A stretch of DNA of 64,000 nt from Kitasatospora sp. NBC_00374 (lineage in GTDB: Bacteria > Actinomycetota > Actinomycetes > Streptomycetales > Streptomycetaceae): positions 868,001-932,000 of the forward strand of contig NZ_CP107964.1 of NCBI RefSeq assembly GCF_041434935.1, in the 5' to 3' direction. A program made the translations under genes and the position numbers. A model generated the notes under the pieces. It saw only the letters and a list, made by a program, of their open reading frames with translations. It was not told the origin of the DNA and ran no database searches. This document shows positions 45,427-53,983 of the stretch, piece after piece (within the stretch, counting starts at the first letter, position 1; every line of letters begins with the position of its first letter).

Positions 45427-45770
45427 ATGCGGGGGATTCCGCTCGTCCCGGCGGTCGCGCTGCCGGTTGCCGCGGCGGTGCTCGCCGGCCTCCTCCCGGC
45501 CTTCGGCAACCCGGTGGAGCTCCACCGGCTGCCGGGGCGCGGGGAGGCACGGCAGGCGCTGCGGCAGATCCACGGCGTCCTCGTCGAGCGCGGCCTGGTC
45601 CTATCGGCGGGCCGGTCCGCCCTGGCGGACGTGCTGGTGCTGGCGGCGGGCGCCTGCCGCCGTGTTCGGCCTGCTCGGCCTCTCCCCCGTGCTCGCCCGG
45701 GCGGGCGGCGCGGTTCTCGCGGTCGCCGCGGTCCGTCTGTTCGTCCGGGGCAGCGGCCCCGCTCTCGCTG
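45427..45770 (+). pseudogene. Frameshifted remnant of a small membrane protein gene (LysE-like?)
   Basis: One frame from the ATG reads MRGIPLVPAVALPVAAAVLA and stays protein-like to ALADVLVLAAGA (about 45653); it then degenerates, while the next frame continues as AAVFGLLGLSPVLARAGGAV and LAVAAVRLFVRG to about 45770. Together they look like a transporter of the LysE type with a frameshift, but the family match is weak. The gap 45339-46063 holds nothing else certain; a minus-strand fragment near 45830-46020 looks partly protein-like but has no proper gene. Confidence 0.35.
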
Positions 45771-46063
45771 CGGCAGCTCAAGGCCCGGGCGCTGCCGCAC
45801 AGCTCCCGGGCCCGCAGCGCGGCGTCCGGGCTCAGTGGGTGCGGTCCTGGAGGCCGGCCATCGCGATCGCCCAGCGGATGTACTTGCTCGGCCCGGTGGG
45901 CCACGGCCGCCATCGGAGTGCGGCCGCCCGCCGCAACCCCGGTCCGGACGCTCCGCCTGCCGTCGCGAAGCCCCAGTGTGACCGAATCGTCGCCCTCGGC
46001 GTGGAACCTGACCGCCCGCCGCTGCGTATATACGACTGGATCACGGCAAAAGGGGTAACTCGG

Positions 46064-47254
46064 GTGGAGCGCAGGTACAGGGTTCTGGCGGCGACGGTGC
46101 TCGGTGGCGCGCTCGCGCTGACGACCGCGTGCAGCGGCGGCGGGGGCGGGTCGGCCTCCGGGCCCGCCGCGTCCAAGGAGAAGAAGTCCGCGGCGGCCGT
46201 GAGCATCGAGCCGGCGAACGGGGCGACGGGCGTCAAGCCGACCGGCGCTCTCAAGGTGTCGGTCGCGAACGGAAAGCTGACCGAGGTCAAGGTCACCGGC
46301 AAGGACGGCGCGGAGGTGCCCGGCGCGCTCACCGCCGACGGCCTGGGCTGGGCCCCGGCGGCCGGGCTCGCGGTCTCCTCCGAGTACAAGGTGAGCGCCA
46401 AGGCGGCCGACGCCGAAGGGGTGGCGACGACCGCGGAGAGCAGCTTCACCACGCTGACGCCGCAGCAGGTGGCGAGTCCGCAGGACAACATCGCGGACGG
46501 GCAGACCTACGGCACCGGCATGATCGTCTCGCTGACGTTCAAGAAGCCCGTCAAGGACCGCGCGGCGGTGGAGAAGGCGATCACCTTCGACACCTCCGAC
46601 GGCAGCGTGGTCAAGGGCCACTGGTTCAACGACAGCCGGGTCGACTTCCGTCCGCAGACCTTCTGGAAGCCGCAGAGCAAGGTCGTCGCCCACTACCGCC
46701 TGAAGAGCGTCGAGACCGCGCCGGGCGTCTACGGCGAGGTGGACAGCGACCAGTCGTTCACCATCGGGCGCTCCCGGGTCAGCACGGCGGACGCCTCGTC
46801 CCACCAGATGGTGGTCGAGGAGGACGGCAAGCCGGCCGAGACCATCCCGATCAGCGCCGGGGCGGACTCGCCCGCCTCGCAGAACACCTTCAACGGCACG
46901 ATGGTGATCATGGCGAAGGAGGGGACGACCGTCATGGACTCCTCCACCGTGGTCAACCACGAGGGCCCCGACTACAAGGTGAAGATGCCGCACGCACTGC
47001 GGCTCACCCCCACCGGCACCTACGTCCACGGCAAGTACGCGCCCGACAACCCGTTCGGCAGCCGCAACACCAGCCACGGCTGCGTCGGCCTCCAGGACGG
47101 CTCCGCCGAGGACGGCGACAACAACTCGGTCGCGGGCCGCTTCTACGCGTCCGCGCTGATCGGCGACGTGGTGACGGTGAAGAACTCGGTCGGCAAGCAG
47201 GTCGACCCGGCCAACGGCCTCAGCGGCTGGAACATCGGCTGGGACAAGTGGTGA
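46064..47254 (+). CDS. L,D-transpeptidase lipoprotein (YkuD family)
   Basis: 396 residues. Lipobox TTAC near residue 20 and a Gly/Ser spacer, then two Ig-like domains (about 45-230) typical of actinobacterial Ldt enzymes (GMIVSLTFKKPVKDRAAVEK), then the YkuD domain with catalytic cysteine in SHGCVGLQDG near residue 340 and GTYVHGKYAPDNPFG before it. The enzyme makes 3-3 crosslinks in peptidoglycan outside the cell and is the usual target of carbapenems. GTG start at the signal peptide. Confidence 0.93.
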   Translation: MERRYRVLAATVLGGALALTTACSGGGGGSASGPAASKEKKSAAAVSIEPANGATGVKPTGALKVSVANGKLTEVKVTGKDGAEVPGALTADGLGWAPAAGLAVSSEYKVSAKAADAEGVATTAESSFTTLTPQQVASPQDNIADGQTYGTGMIVSLTFKKPVKDRAAVEKAITFDTSDGSVVKGHWFNDSRVDFRPQTFWKPQSKVVAHYRLKSVETAPGVYGEVDSDQSFTIGRSRVSTADASSHQMVVEEDGKPAETIPISAGADSPASQNTFNGTMVIMAKEGTTVMDSSTVVNHEGPDYKVKMPHALRLTPTGTYVHGKYAPDNPFGSRNTSHGCVGLQDGSAEDGDNNSVAGRFYASALIGDVVTVKNSVGKQVDPANGLSGWNIGWDKW

Positions 47255-47277
47255 CCACCGCCGCCCGGTGATCGACC

Positions 47278-47309
47278 GGGGCGGGCACCGCCGCGGCGGT
47301 GCCCGCCCC
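47278..47309. terminator. Strong terminator between Ldt and cupin genes
   Basis: GGGGCGGGCACCGCC / GGCGGTGCCCGCCCC, a 15-bp complementary pair around a 2-base centre (realistically 14 bp and a 4-base loop). It serves two convergent genes. Confidence 0.8.
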
Positions 47310-47332
47310 TTCGCGTCACGGCGGCAGCCGGC

Positions 47333-47848
47333 TCACCCGGCCTCGGGCCCCTCGGCCCGGGCCGCCTCCCGGGCCGCCGTCCAGAGCGGGGCGTCCAGGA
47401 AGTGGTTGTCGAAGCGCTCCTGGGAGGCCAGCAGCTCCTCGACGGTCCCCTCGCCGCGGCCCAGCCGTTCGAGCAGCCGGAAGTACCCGAAGCGCTCCAC
47501 CCCGGGAGTGATCACGATCAGCAGGTCCGCCCCCGCCGCCGGCGAGGCCGCGAAGGCGTGCGGCACCCACGGCGGCACGACCACCAGATCCCCGCTCCCG
47601 GCGGTCACCACCTCCTCGCCGACCAGCAGCTGCGCCGAGCCGTCGACGACGAAGAACAGCTCCGAGGACCTGCCGTGGCGGTGCGGGGTGGCGCCGTCGG
47701 CCCCCCGCCCGAGGGTGACCCGGAGCGTACTCAGCGCCCCGCCGGTGGCGCTGGAGTCCGCCAGCAGCCTGGCCCGACCGCCGAGCAGGGACAGGGTCTC
47801 GGCCTCCCCGCTGCGCACGACCACGGCCTCGTGACCCACCAGCGACAT
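47333..47848 (-). CDS. Cupin-domain protein
   Basis: 171 residues. Cupin motif 1 is TPHRHGRSSELFFVVDG and motif 2 is GSGDLVVVPPWVPHAFAA; the His/His/Glu and His ligands for metal are present. The C-terminal 50 residues form helices (VERFGYFRLLERLGRGEG). Similar proteins include quercetinase-like dioxygenases, but the substrate is unknown. It is divergent from a MarR regulator across 72 bp with a dyad, so MarR control is likely. Confidence 0.87.
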   Translation of the reverse strand: MSLVGHEAVVVRSGEAETLSLLGGRARLLADSSATGGALSTLRVTLGRGADGATPHRHGRSSELFFVVDGSAQLLVGEEVVTAGSGDLVVVPPWVPHAFAASPAAGADLLIVITPGVERFGYFRLLERLGRGEGTVEELLASQERFDNHFLDAPLWTAAREAARAEGPEAG

Positions 47849-47876
47849 GATCTCTCCCCGGGATTGTTCCGCGACT

Positions 47877-47898
47877 GATAGTACTGCGTCTAACTATC
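47877..47898. promoter_or_regulatory. Candidate MarR operator
   Basis: GATAGT-N10-ACTATC, perfect 6-bp arms, between the divergent cupin and marR-like genes. It is AT-rich against the background, as MarR sites often are. Confidence 0.55.
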
Positions 47899-47920
47899 TC
47901 CCATCGAATAGCATACGTCC

Positions 47921-48418
47921 ATGGACCAGGTGGACGTGATTCTCGACCAGTGGCGCCGCGAACGCCCGGGACTGGACCTCGCGGCCGTCGGCACCGCCGG
48001 ACGTCTCGGCCGGTTCGCGATGCTCGCAGGCCGCGCGGTGGACCGGGTGTTCCGCGAACACGGCCTGCAGCGCGGCGAGTTCGACGTCCTGGCGGCCCTG
48101 CGCCGGTCCGGCCCGCCGTACGTGCTCATCCCGTCCGTGCTGGCGGCCACCCTGATGATGTCCCGCGCGGGGATGACCAGCCGGCTCGACCGCCTGGAGT
48201 CCGCCGGCCTGGTCGAGCGCCGCCTCGATCCCGACGACCGGCGCAGCTTCCTGGTCGCCCTCACCGACACCGGCCGTGGCGTCGTCGACGCGGCCTTCAC
48301 CGACCACGCCGCCAACGAGGCCCGCCTGCTGTCCCCCCTCACCGACCCCGAACGCGCCACCCTCGACCTGCTGTTGCGCAAACTGCTGCACGGGGTCGAC
48401 ACCGACGCCGACGCCTGA
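47921..48418 (+). CDS. MarR family transcriptional regulator
   Basis: 165 residues. Winged helix with FREHGLQRGEFDVLAALRRS and recognition region MMSRAGMTSRLDRLESAGLV near residue 90, then the wing DPDDRRSFLVALTDTGR. Typical dimeric MarR repressor that responds to phenolic or similar ligands. Divergent from the cupin gene, its likely target. Confidence 0.9.
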   Translation: MDQVDVILDQWRRERPGLDLAAVGTAGRLGRFAMLAGRAVDRVFREHGLQRGEFDVLAALRRSGPPYVLIPSVLAATLMMSRAGMTSRLDRLESAGLVERRLDPDDRRSFLVALTDTGRGVVDAAFTDHAANEARLLSPLTDPERATLDLLLRKLLHGVDTDADA

Positions 48419-48596
48419 GCGCACCGCCTCGGGCCGCCCCCGCGCTCGGGTGCCCTCGGGCGGACCGGCGGATGATCGGCGCCGGGGCGCATCGCCTGGA
48501 GGAGCCACACCACCGGCACCACGGCGATGACGGCGGCCGCGACCTGCTCGACCGGCGTTCGGGGCGCTCTGAACCGGACACGTCGCCGACGGGCCA

Positions 48597-48842
48597 TCAG
48601 CGGCCGGCCGGAACACCGGCGGCAGGCGCAGGCCGCGGAGCCGGCTTGTCGCCGCCCAGGTTGCCGTTCGGACACGGGCCTCCGACCTCCAGTCCCGGCA
48701 GCGCTCCGACGTGCTCGGCCACGCCCGAGCGCTCGGCCTCGGCGACTTCCAGGAACAGTGCCGGAACGTGTATCTGAACTCGCCCGTCGGCGGCATCCGG
48801 TTGCCGGTGGCACAGCCTGCACGTCACCGGCCCGTCGGGCAC
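48597..48842 (-). CDS. Possible small cysteine-containing protein
   Basis: 81 residues from a GTG with GAGGAG nine bases upstream. A CRLC motif near residue 8 and a single Cys in GGPCPNGN suggest metal or disulfide chemistry. The stop overlaps the ATG of a further minus-strand frame (MARRRRVRFRAPRTPVEQVA, followed by a membrane helix) that runs into the antisense of the MarR gene and cannot be given a proper end. The rest of the 555-bp gap 48419-48973 shows nothing I can support. Confidence 0.4.
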   Translation of the reverse strand: MPDGPVTCRLCHRQPDAADGRVQIHVPALFLEVAEAERSGVAEHVGALPGLEVGGPCPNGNLGGDKPAPRPAPAAGVPAGR

Positions 48843-48973
48843 AACACCGGTCTCCTCGGCGCGAGCTGAGCGTGGCTCAGGCCCGCCTCCTGGCGGACCG
48901 GCCGGACCAGGTCCTCGGGTCAGTGGGGTGCTCGGTCACGCTGGATGCGCTTGCGTGGTCGGCCCCTACCACG

Positions 48974-49345
48974 CTATCCCGCGCTGCGCGGCGACAGCTG
49001 CCGCGTAATCCGGTCGAACAGCTCCGCCAGTGGCTCGCCGACGTCCCGACCGAACTCGGTCAGCCCGTAGGTGACCTGGGGCGGCGTCGTCGGCTCGACC
49101 TCCCGCCAGACCAGGCCGTCCTGGACCAGCGCGCGCAGGGTCTGGGCGAGCATCTTCTCGCTGATGCCCTGGATGCTCTCGCGCAGCTCGTAGAACCGGA
49201 GGTCGTTGCCCCGCAAGGAGATCAACACCCAGACGCCCCACCTGCTGGTCACGTGGTCGACCACATCGCGCGCGGGGCAGTCGGTGTGAAACACCTCATA
49301 CCGCTCCGCCGCCTCGGCCCGTATGTGCTGCGCGCTTCCCGTCAC
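48974..49345 (-). CDS. HxlR family transcriptional regulator
   Basis: 123 residues. DCPARDVVDHVTSRWGVWVL is the HxlR start with the conserved Cys, followed by LRFYELRESIQGISEKMLAQ (recognition helix) and TYGLTEFGRDVGEPL. Such regulators often sense redox or electrophiles by that cysteine. It is divergent from an NAD(P)-binding reductase gene, a common pairing, so it probably controls it. Confidence 0.92.
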   Translation of the reverse strand: MTGSAQHIRAEAAERYEVFHTDCPARDVVDHVTSRWGVWVLISLRGNDLRFYELRESIQGISEKMLAQTLRALVQDGLVWREVEPTTPPQVTYGLTEFGRDVGEPLAELFDRITRQLSPRSAG

Positions 49346-49353
49346 GTGATGAG

Positions 49354-49377
49354 CTTACCTGGAGGTATGTCCTTACC
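49354..49377. promoter_or_regulatory. Candidate HxlR operator
   Basis: CTTACC-TGGA-GGTATG inverted repeat followed by a second CTTACC (49372-49377), in the 91-bp divergent region. Spacing of the two CTTACC copies is 18 bp. Confidence 0.5.
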
Positions 49378-49436
49378 AAGAGTTAGCCCGGCTCCTACCG
49401 TGAAGGCCACAAAGGACATCGGACAAGGAGCTCTAA

Positions 49437-50276
49437 ATGATCGTGGTGACCGGGGCTACCGGGAATGTGGGCCGGCCGTTGACGCGGGCACTGGCCGAGG
49501 CGGGCCAGCAGGTGACGGCGGTGTCGCGGCACGCGGCGGCGATGCCGGACGGCGTCCGCCACGTGGCGGCCGACCTGGCCGAGCCGACCGGCCTTGAGCC
49601 CGCGCTGGCCGGAGCGAAAGCGCTTTTCCTGCTGCTGCCCGGCGACATGCACGCCGCCGGAGCCAGCCCGGCCGACATCATCGGCGCAGCCGAGGCCGGC
49701 GGGGTCCGCCGGGTCGTCCTGCTCTCCACGCAGGGCGTGGCGACCAGGCCCTTCGGCGCAACGCGGATCGCGATGCGCGCGCTGGAGGATGTGCTGCGGG
49801 AGTCCGGCCTGGAGTGGGCCATCCTGCGGCCGGGCGGCTTCGCCTCCAACGCCCTGTGGTGGGCCGAGTCCATCCGCGCGCAGCGGGTCGTCGCCGCTCC
49901 CTTCGGCGACATCGGGGTGCCGATCATCGACCCGGCGGACATCGCAGAGGTCGCGGCGGCCTGCCTGCTGGATGACCGGCACACCGGCGGCGTGTACGAG
50001 CTGACCGGCCCGGAGGTGATCACGCCGCGCCGGCAGGCGGAGGCCATCGCCGCCGCGCTGGGCTCGCCAGTGCGGTTCCACGACCTCACCCGCGGCGAGG
50101 CCAAGGCCGCCATGGCCCGGAGCATGCCGGCTGAGCTCGCCGAGGACACCCTGACCATCCTCGGTTCCCCGAACCCGGCCGAACTGCGCGTCAGCCCGGA
50201 CGTCCGGCGGGTCCTCGGCCGCGCCCCGCGCCCGTTCGGCGACTGGGCCGCCCGCAATATCGCCGCGTTCCGCTGA
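49437..50276 (+). CDS. NmrA-like NAD(P)-binding reductase
   Basis: 279 residues. Rossmann motif MIVVTGATGNVGRPLTRALA at the very N-terminus, then ADLAEPTGLEPALAGAKALF and AILRPGGFASNALWW, as in the NmrA/QOR2 (quinone or nucleoside-diphosphate-sugar epimerase-like) group. Likely an NADPH-dependent quinone/electrophile reductase in the cytosol, controlled by the divergent HxlR. AAGGAG precedes the ATG. Confidence 0.9.
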   Translation: MIVVTGATGNVGRPLTRALAEAGQQVTAVSRHAAAMPDGVRHVAADLAEPTGLEPALAGAKALFLLLPGDMHAAGASPADIIGAAEAGGVRRVVLLSTQGVATRPFGATRIAMRALEDVLRESGLEWAILRPGGFASNALWWAESIRAQRVVAAPFGDIGVPIIDPADIAEVAAACLLDDRHTGGVYELTGPEVITPRRQAEAIAAALGSPVRFHDLTRGEAKAAMARSMPAELAEDTLTILGSPNPAELRVSPDVRRVLGRAPRPFGDWAARNIAAFR

Positions 50277-50286
50277 CCGGTCAGCG
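50271..50286. repeat. 16-bp perfect palindrome at the junction with the mobile-element remnant
   Basis: CGCTGACC-GGTCAGCG, containing both the reductase stop and the stop of the remnant on the other strand. Confidence 0.7.
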
Positions 50287-50490
50287 TCGCTGGAACTGCT
50301 CGGCGTTGTCGTAGCGGAACGTGGCGGACACGTCGGCGCGCCGGGCGATGGCGCGGACGGTCAGGCGATGGCGTTCGCGGCGGAGCCGGCCGATCCCGGT
50401 GGCGACCTGGTCGAGCCTCCGCCCGGTCTGGCCGCGGCGGGCGCCGAGGGTGTCCGCCCGGCGCACGGTCTGCTCCCCGCACGCGCGGGA
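50281..50490 (-). pseudogene. Remnant of a DUF6262-like transposon-associated protein
   Basis: About 65-70 residues remain. RRADTLGARRGQTGRRLDQV followed by RLTVRAIARRADVSATF resembles the helix-turn-helix region of DUF6262-type proteins, which sit beside tyrosine recombinases in Tn554-like and related elements. It ends early as YDNAEQFQRR and has no proper start or recombinase partner. The 279-bp gap 50277-50555 holds nothing else. Confidence 0.45.
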
Positions 50491-50555
50491 CCGGCAGCGC
50501 CCCCCGCGGCCCTGCAGTCAGCACAGCCCCCGGGGGCGACCCCGCCGGTGTGCGC

Positions 50556-51458
50556 TCAGGCGAGCACTCCGGCCGCGCGCAGCAGCCAGCGGTTGGTCCG
50601 GCCGACCAGGCCTGCGCGGTCGAGGACGCCGATCACCTTGCTCGCCAGCCGGACCTTGGTGGCGCGCCAGTGCGGGTTGGCCCTGGCTGCCCGGCGGCCG
50701 GCCTCGGGGGCGATGCCGACGGCCGCGTAGAGGCGGGGGTTGATCAGGCTGACGGTGGCGAAGTAGACGATCAGGCCGACGAAGAGCTGCTCCCAGCGGC
50801 GGCGGACGGGGCCGATGTGCCCGCGCAGCAGTTCCTCGCGGGCGTAGCTGATGTGCCGGGACTCCTCGATGACGTGGATCCGGGAGACCTGACGGGTCAG
50901 CGGCTGGAGGGTCTCGTCGTTCATCACCTCGCGCTGGAAGGCGTCCAGGATCTCCTCGACGTACATGGTGCCGCCGAAGGTCTGACTGTGCGTGGAGGTG
51001 GCCTTGAAGATGCGGCCGAGGTTGTGGGCGAGACGGTTGGGGCCGTAGGCGGGGACGCCCATCCAGGAGATCATCCGGGCGAACATGACGGAGTGCCGGC
51101 ACTCGTCGGCGATCTCGGTGAGCGCGTACTGGACGTGGGCGGTGGTCGGGTCGCGGTCGAAGGCGTGCCGCAGCAGCATCTGCATGAGGATCTCCTCGAA
51201 CCAGATGCCGACGGCGGCGATGCTGGCGACCTCGTGCTTGCTGAGCTCGATCCGCTGGTCCTCGTCGAGCCGCTCCCACAGGTCGGTGCCGTAGAGGGAG
51301 AGGTGGTGGGCCGGGGCGTAGTAGCGGCCGGGTACCGGCGGGGACTGCCAGTCGACGTCCTTGGCCGGGTCGAACGAGAGCTTGGCGGAGGAGGCGAGCA
51401 GCCGCTGGGCGGTCTGTTCGCGGTCCCTGGTGCGCGGTTCGGCGGGCTGGGTGGTCAC
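50556..51458 (-). CDS. AurF-like di-iron oxygenase
   Basis: 300 residues, mostly helical. Carboxylate/His iron ligands are visible as SKHEVASIAAVGIWFEEILM, EIADECRHSVMFARM, MYVEEILDAFQ and HVIEESRHISYAREEL, the pattern of AurF p-aminobenzoate N-oxygenase and relatives. Many genomes carry such proteins without a matching cluster, so the substrate is open. Its promoter carries an overlapping dyad, suggesting control by a TetR-type repressor located elsewhere. Confidence 0.88.
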   Translation of the reverse strand: MTTQPAEPRTRDREQTAQRLLASSAKLSFDPAKDVDWQSPPVPGRYYAPAHHLSLYGTDLWERLDEDQRIELSKHEVASIAAVGIWFEEILMQMLLRHAFDRDPTTAHVQYALTEIADECRHSVMFARMISWMGVPAYGPNRLAHNLGRIFKATSTHSQTFGGTMYVEEILDAFQREVMNDETLQPLTRQVSRIHVIEESRHISYAREELLRGHIGPVRRRWEQLFVGLIVYFATVSLINPRLYAAVGIAPEAGRRAARANPHWRATKVRLASKVIGVLDRAGLVGRTNRWLLRAAGVLA

Positions 51459-51499
51459 TGCGCGGCCTCCTCGGCGACGGCATTCCCCGTACTGTCGAG

Positions 51500-51531
51500 A
51501 AGGTAGGAGCTATTAGACTGTCCGTCAATAG
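51500..51531 (-). promoter_or_regulatory. Promoter with overlapping operator for the AurF-like gene
   Basis: On the minus strand -35 TTGACG (51528-51523) and -10 TACCTT (51505-51500) are separated by 17 bases. CTATT-N12-AATAG (51510-51531), with inner AGAC/GTC pairing, overlaps the -35 and spacer, so a bound repressor would block the promoter. Confidence 0.6.
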
Positions 51532-51623
51532 ACCTGGCAGACCGCTCCCCCGATCCGGGCCCGCCACATCCAGGCGGAAGTCGCGCACGCCCGTGACCGC
51601 CGCCGCACCCGTCGGTGCTGCCT

Positions 51624-53066
51624 TCAGTGCTGCTCCTCGCTGCGGTCGCCGCCCCAGAGAGTGTGGAAGGTGCCCTCGCGGTCGACCCGCCGGTAGGTGT
51701 GGGCACCGAAGAAGTCGCGCTGGCCCTGGACGAGCGAGGCCGGGAGCCGTTCGGCGCGCAGGCTGTCGTAGTAGGCGAGCGCGGTGGAGAAGCCGGGCAC
51801 CGGCACGCCCAGCTGGGCCGCGGTGGAGACCACCCGGCGCCAGGCGGACTGGGCGGAGCCGAGGGCCTCGCGGAAGTGGTCGTCGGTGAGCAGGGTGGCC
51901 GGCTCCCGGTCGCCCTGGTACGCCGCCTTGATCCGGTCCAGGAAGCGGGCCCGGATGATGCAGCCGCCGCGCCAGATGACGGCCATCGCGCCCGGGTCGA
52001 TCTCCCAGCCGTACTCCTTGCTGCCGGCCTGGATCTGGTGGAAGCCCTGCGCGTACGCGACGATCTTGGAGGCGTACAGCGCCTGCTCGACGTCGTCCGC
52101 GAACCGGTCCGCGGCGGTGCTGTCGAGCCAGGTCTCGGTCGGGCCGGGCAGGTCACCGGTGGCCCGGCGGAGGTCGGCGCTGCCGGAGAGCGAGCGGGCG
52201 AAGACGGCCTCCGCGATGCCGCTCACCGGGACGCCGAGTTCGAGGGCGGTCTGCACCGTCCACCGGCCGGTGCCCTTCTGCTCCGCCTGGTCCAGCACCA
52301 CGTCGACGAAGGGCTTGCCGCTCGCGGCGTCGGTGTGGGCGAGGATCTCCGCGGTGATCTCGATCAGGTAGGACTCCAGCCGGCCGCCGTTCCAGCCGCG
52401 GAAGACGTCGGCGATCTGCGCGGGCCGCAGGCCGCCGGCGTGCCGCAGCAGGTCGTACGCCTCGGCGATCAGCTGCATGTCGGCGTACTCGATGCCGTTG
52501 TGCACCATCTTGACGAAGTGGCCGGCCCCGTCCGGGCCGACGTGGGTGCAGCAGGGCTCGCCGTCGACCTTGGCGGAGATGTCCTCCAGCAGCGGCCCGA
52601 CCACCCGGTACGACTCCGCGGTGCCGCCCGGCATGATGCTGGGGCCCTCCAGCGCGCCCTGTTCGCCGCCGGAGATGCCGCTGCCGACGAAGTGCAGGCC
52701 GCGTTCGCGCAGGGCCTGCTCGCGCCGGCGGGTGTCGAGGAAGTGCGCGTTGCCGCCGTCCAGCACCACATCGCCCTCGTCGAGCAGCGGCACCAGCTCG
52801 TCGATGACCGCGTCCGTCGGCTGCCCGGCCTTCACCATGATCACCAGGCGGCGGGGCCGTTCCAGCGACGCGACGAACTCCGCCATGGACCCGGTGGCGA
52901 CGAACTCGCCCTCGTGGCCGAACTCCTCGACCAGCGCCGTGGTCCTCGCCTCCGTACGGTTGTGGACCGCGACGCGGTAGCCGTGGCGGGCGAGGTTGCG
53001 GGCGAGGTTCCGGCCCATCACGGCCAGTCCGGTGACGCCGATCTGAGCCTTGGGTTGCTCGGTCAT
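51624..53066 (-). CDS. gnd: 6-phosphogluconate dehydrogenase (NADP+, decarboxylating)
   Basis: 480 residues, the usual long form. NADP motif IGVTGLAVMGRNLARNLARH at the N-terminus, VVLDGGNAHFLDTRRRE, signature GSGISGGEQGALEGPSIMPG, catalytic KMVHNGIEYADMQLI and C-terminal IWRGGCIIRARFLDRIKAAY are all present. It converts 6-phosphogluconate to ribulose-5-phosphate in the pentose phosphate pathway, yielding NADPH. No operon partner adjacent. Confidence 0.95.
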   Translation of the reverse strand: MTEQPKAQIGVTGLAVMGRNLARNLARHGYRVAVHNRTEARTTALVEEFGHEGEFVATGSMAEFVASLERPRRLVIMVKAGQPTDAVIDELVPLLDEGDVVLDGGNAHFLDTRRREQALRERGLHFVGSGISGGEQGALEGPSIMPGGTAESYRVVGPLLEDISAKVDGEPCCTHVGPDGAGHFVKMVHNGIEYADMQLIAEAYDLLRHAGGLRPAQIADVFRGWNGGRLESYLIEITAEILAHTDAASGKPFVDVVLDQAEQKGTGRWTVQTALELGVPVSGIAEAVFARSLSGSADLRRATGDLPGPTETWLDSTAADRFADDVEQALYASKIVAYAQGFHQIQAGSKEYGWEIDPGAMAVIWRGGCIIRARFLDRIKAAYQGDREPATLLTDDHFREALGSAQSAWRRVVSTAAQLGVPVPGFSTALAYYDSLRAERLPASLVQGQRDFFGAHTYRRVDREGTFHTLWGGDRSEEQH

Positions 53067-53278
53067 GACGGGAAGCTCCAACTGGTACGCCGGGAGGACC
53101 TGACCTCCCAACCCTGTCGCGATCGGCCCGATCGCGCACCCGGACGAGTCAGGTCCCCGCGGGGCGCCTCGGGCCGCGGCGGGCCGGGGGGGCATGACTG
53201 GACGCCGGACGACCGGCGGCCGGGCCACCGGGCCCGTCCGGGAGGATCCGATCGCTCGTCCGGAAGGAGGCCGGTGCC

Positions 53279-53660
53279 GTGACCCTCGATGCCGTGGTTG
53301 TCGGGGCCGGCCTGGCCGGTCTCGCCTGTGCGCAGGACCTGGTCGCGGGCGGCCTGCGGGTCCTGGTCCTGGAGGCCTCGGACGGGGTCGGCGGCCGGAT
53401 GCGGACCGACCTGGTGCGCGGCTTCCGGCTGGACCGCGGCTTCCAGGTGTTCAACACCTCGTACCCGCAGGTCAGGCGGCGGCTGGAGCTGCGGTCGCTG
53501 CGGCTGCACCCGTTCACCCCCGGGTTCCTCCTGGTCGGCCGGGGCGAACGGCTGCGCTTCGTCGACCCGACCCGGCGGCCGGGCGAGGCCGGGGACCTGC
53601 GGCCCGGCCGGCCGGCCTCGGCCCGCGACCTGGCGGCGCTCGCGCCGCTCGGGGCCCGGG
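53279..53660 (+). pseudogene. Truncated FAD-dependent oxidoreductase
   Basis: The first ~125 residues are clearly a phytoene-desaturase/amine-oxidase-type FAD enzyme: LDAVVVGAGLAGLACAQDLV, VLEASDGVGGRMRTD and FRLDRGFQVFNTSYPQ. A full enzyme has about 400-420 residues. After ARDLAALAPLGAR the reading frame stays open but loses all likeness to the family and runs into the 3' end of the convergent peptidase gene. A deletion is likely. GGAAGGAGG before the GTG shows it was a real gene. Confidence 0.7.
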
Positions 53661-53947
53661 TGGAAGAACCGGCCGGAGGTCTCCATCCCGTCACCGGGCG
53701 ACGGGGTCCGTCCAGGGTGCGCTGGCCTCCGGGGCCCGGGCCGCCCGCGAACCGCTGGCCGACCGGGGCCGGTGACCGCCGGGGTGCGGTGGCCGGGGCT
53801 CGGCCCGGGCCGCCGAGCGCCCGGGCGGCCGAGTGCCCGGACGGGCCGCGCGGGCGCACGGTCGCGGCGTCGGCGCATCGCTTCGGGCGGGCTCCGGCAC
53901 CGGGCGCGACCGGCGACCCATCCGGCTGCGGGCCGGCTCCGAATGCA

Positions 53948-53983
53948 CCGTGGGCGCCCGCAGGGCCCCGCGGGCGCCCACGG
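53948..53983. terminator. Strong hairpin in the degenerate region before the peptidase end
   Basis: Perfect 14-bp stem CCGTGGGCGCCCGC / GCGGGCGCCCACGG with an 8-base loop. The surrounding 53661-54177 has no gene I can support; a short protein-like fragment near 53997-54170 (TAAVRDGLVERIRRAVDGGD) may be another remnant. Confidence 0.55.

Noticed and set aside
47890..48597. Minus-strand continuation of the membrane-helix frame through marR
   Set aside because: It lies wholly antisense to a clear MarR gene after the first ~70 codons.
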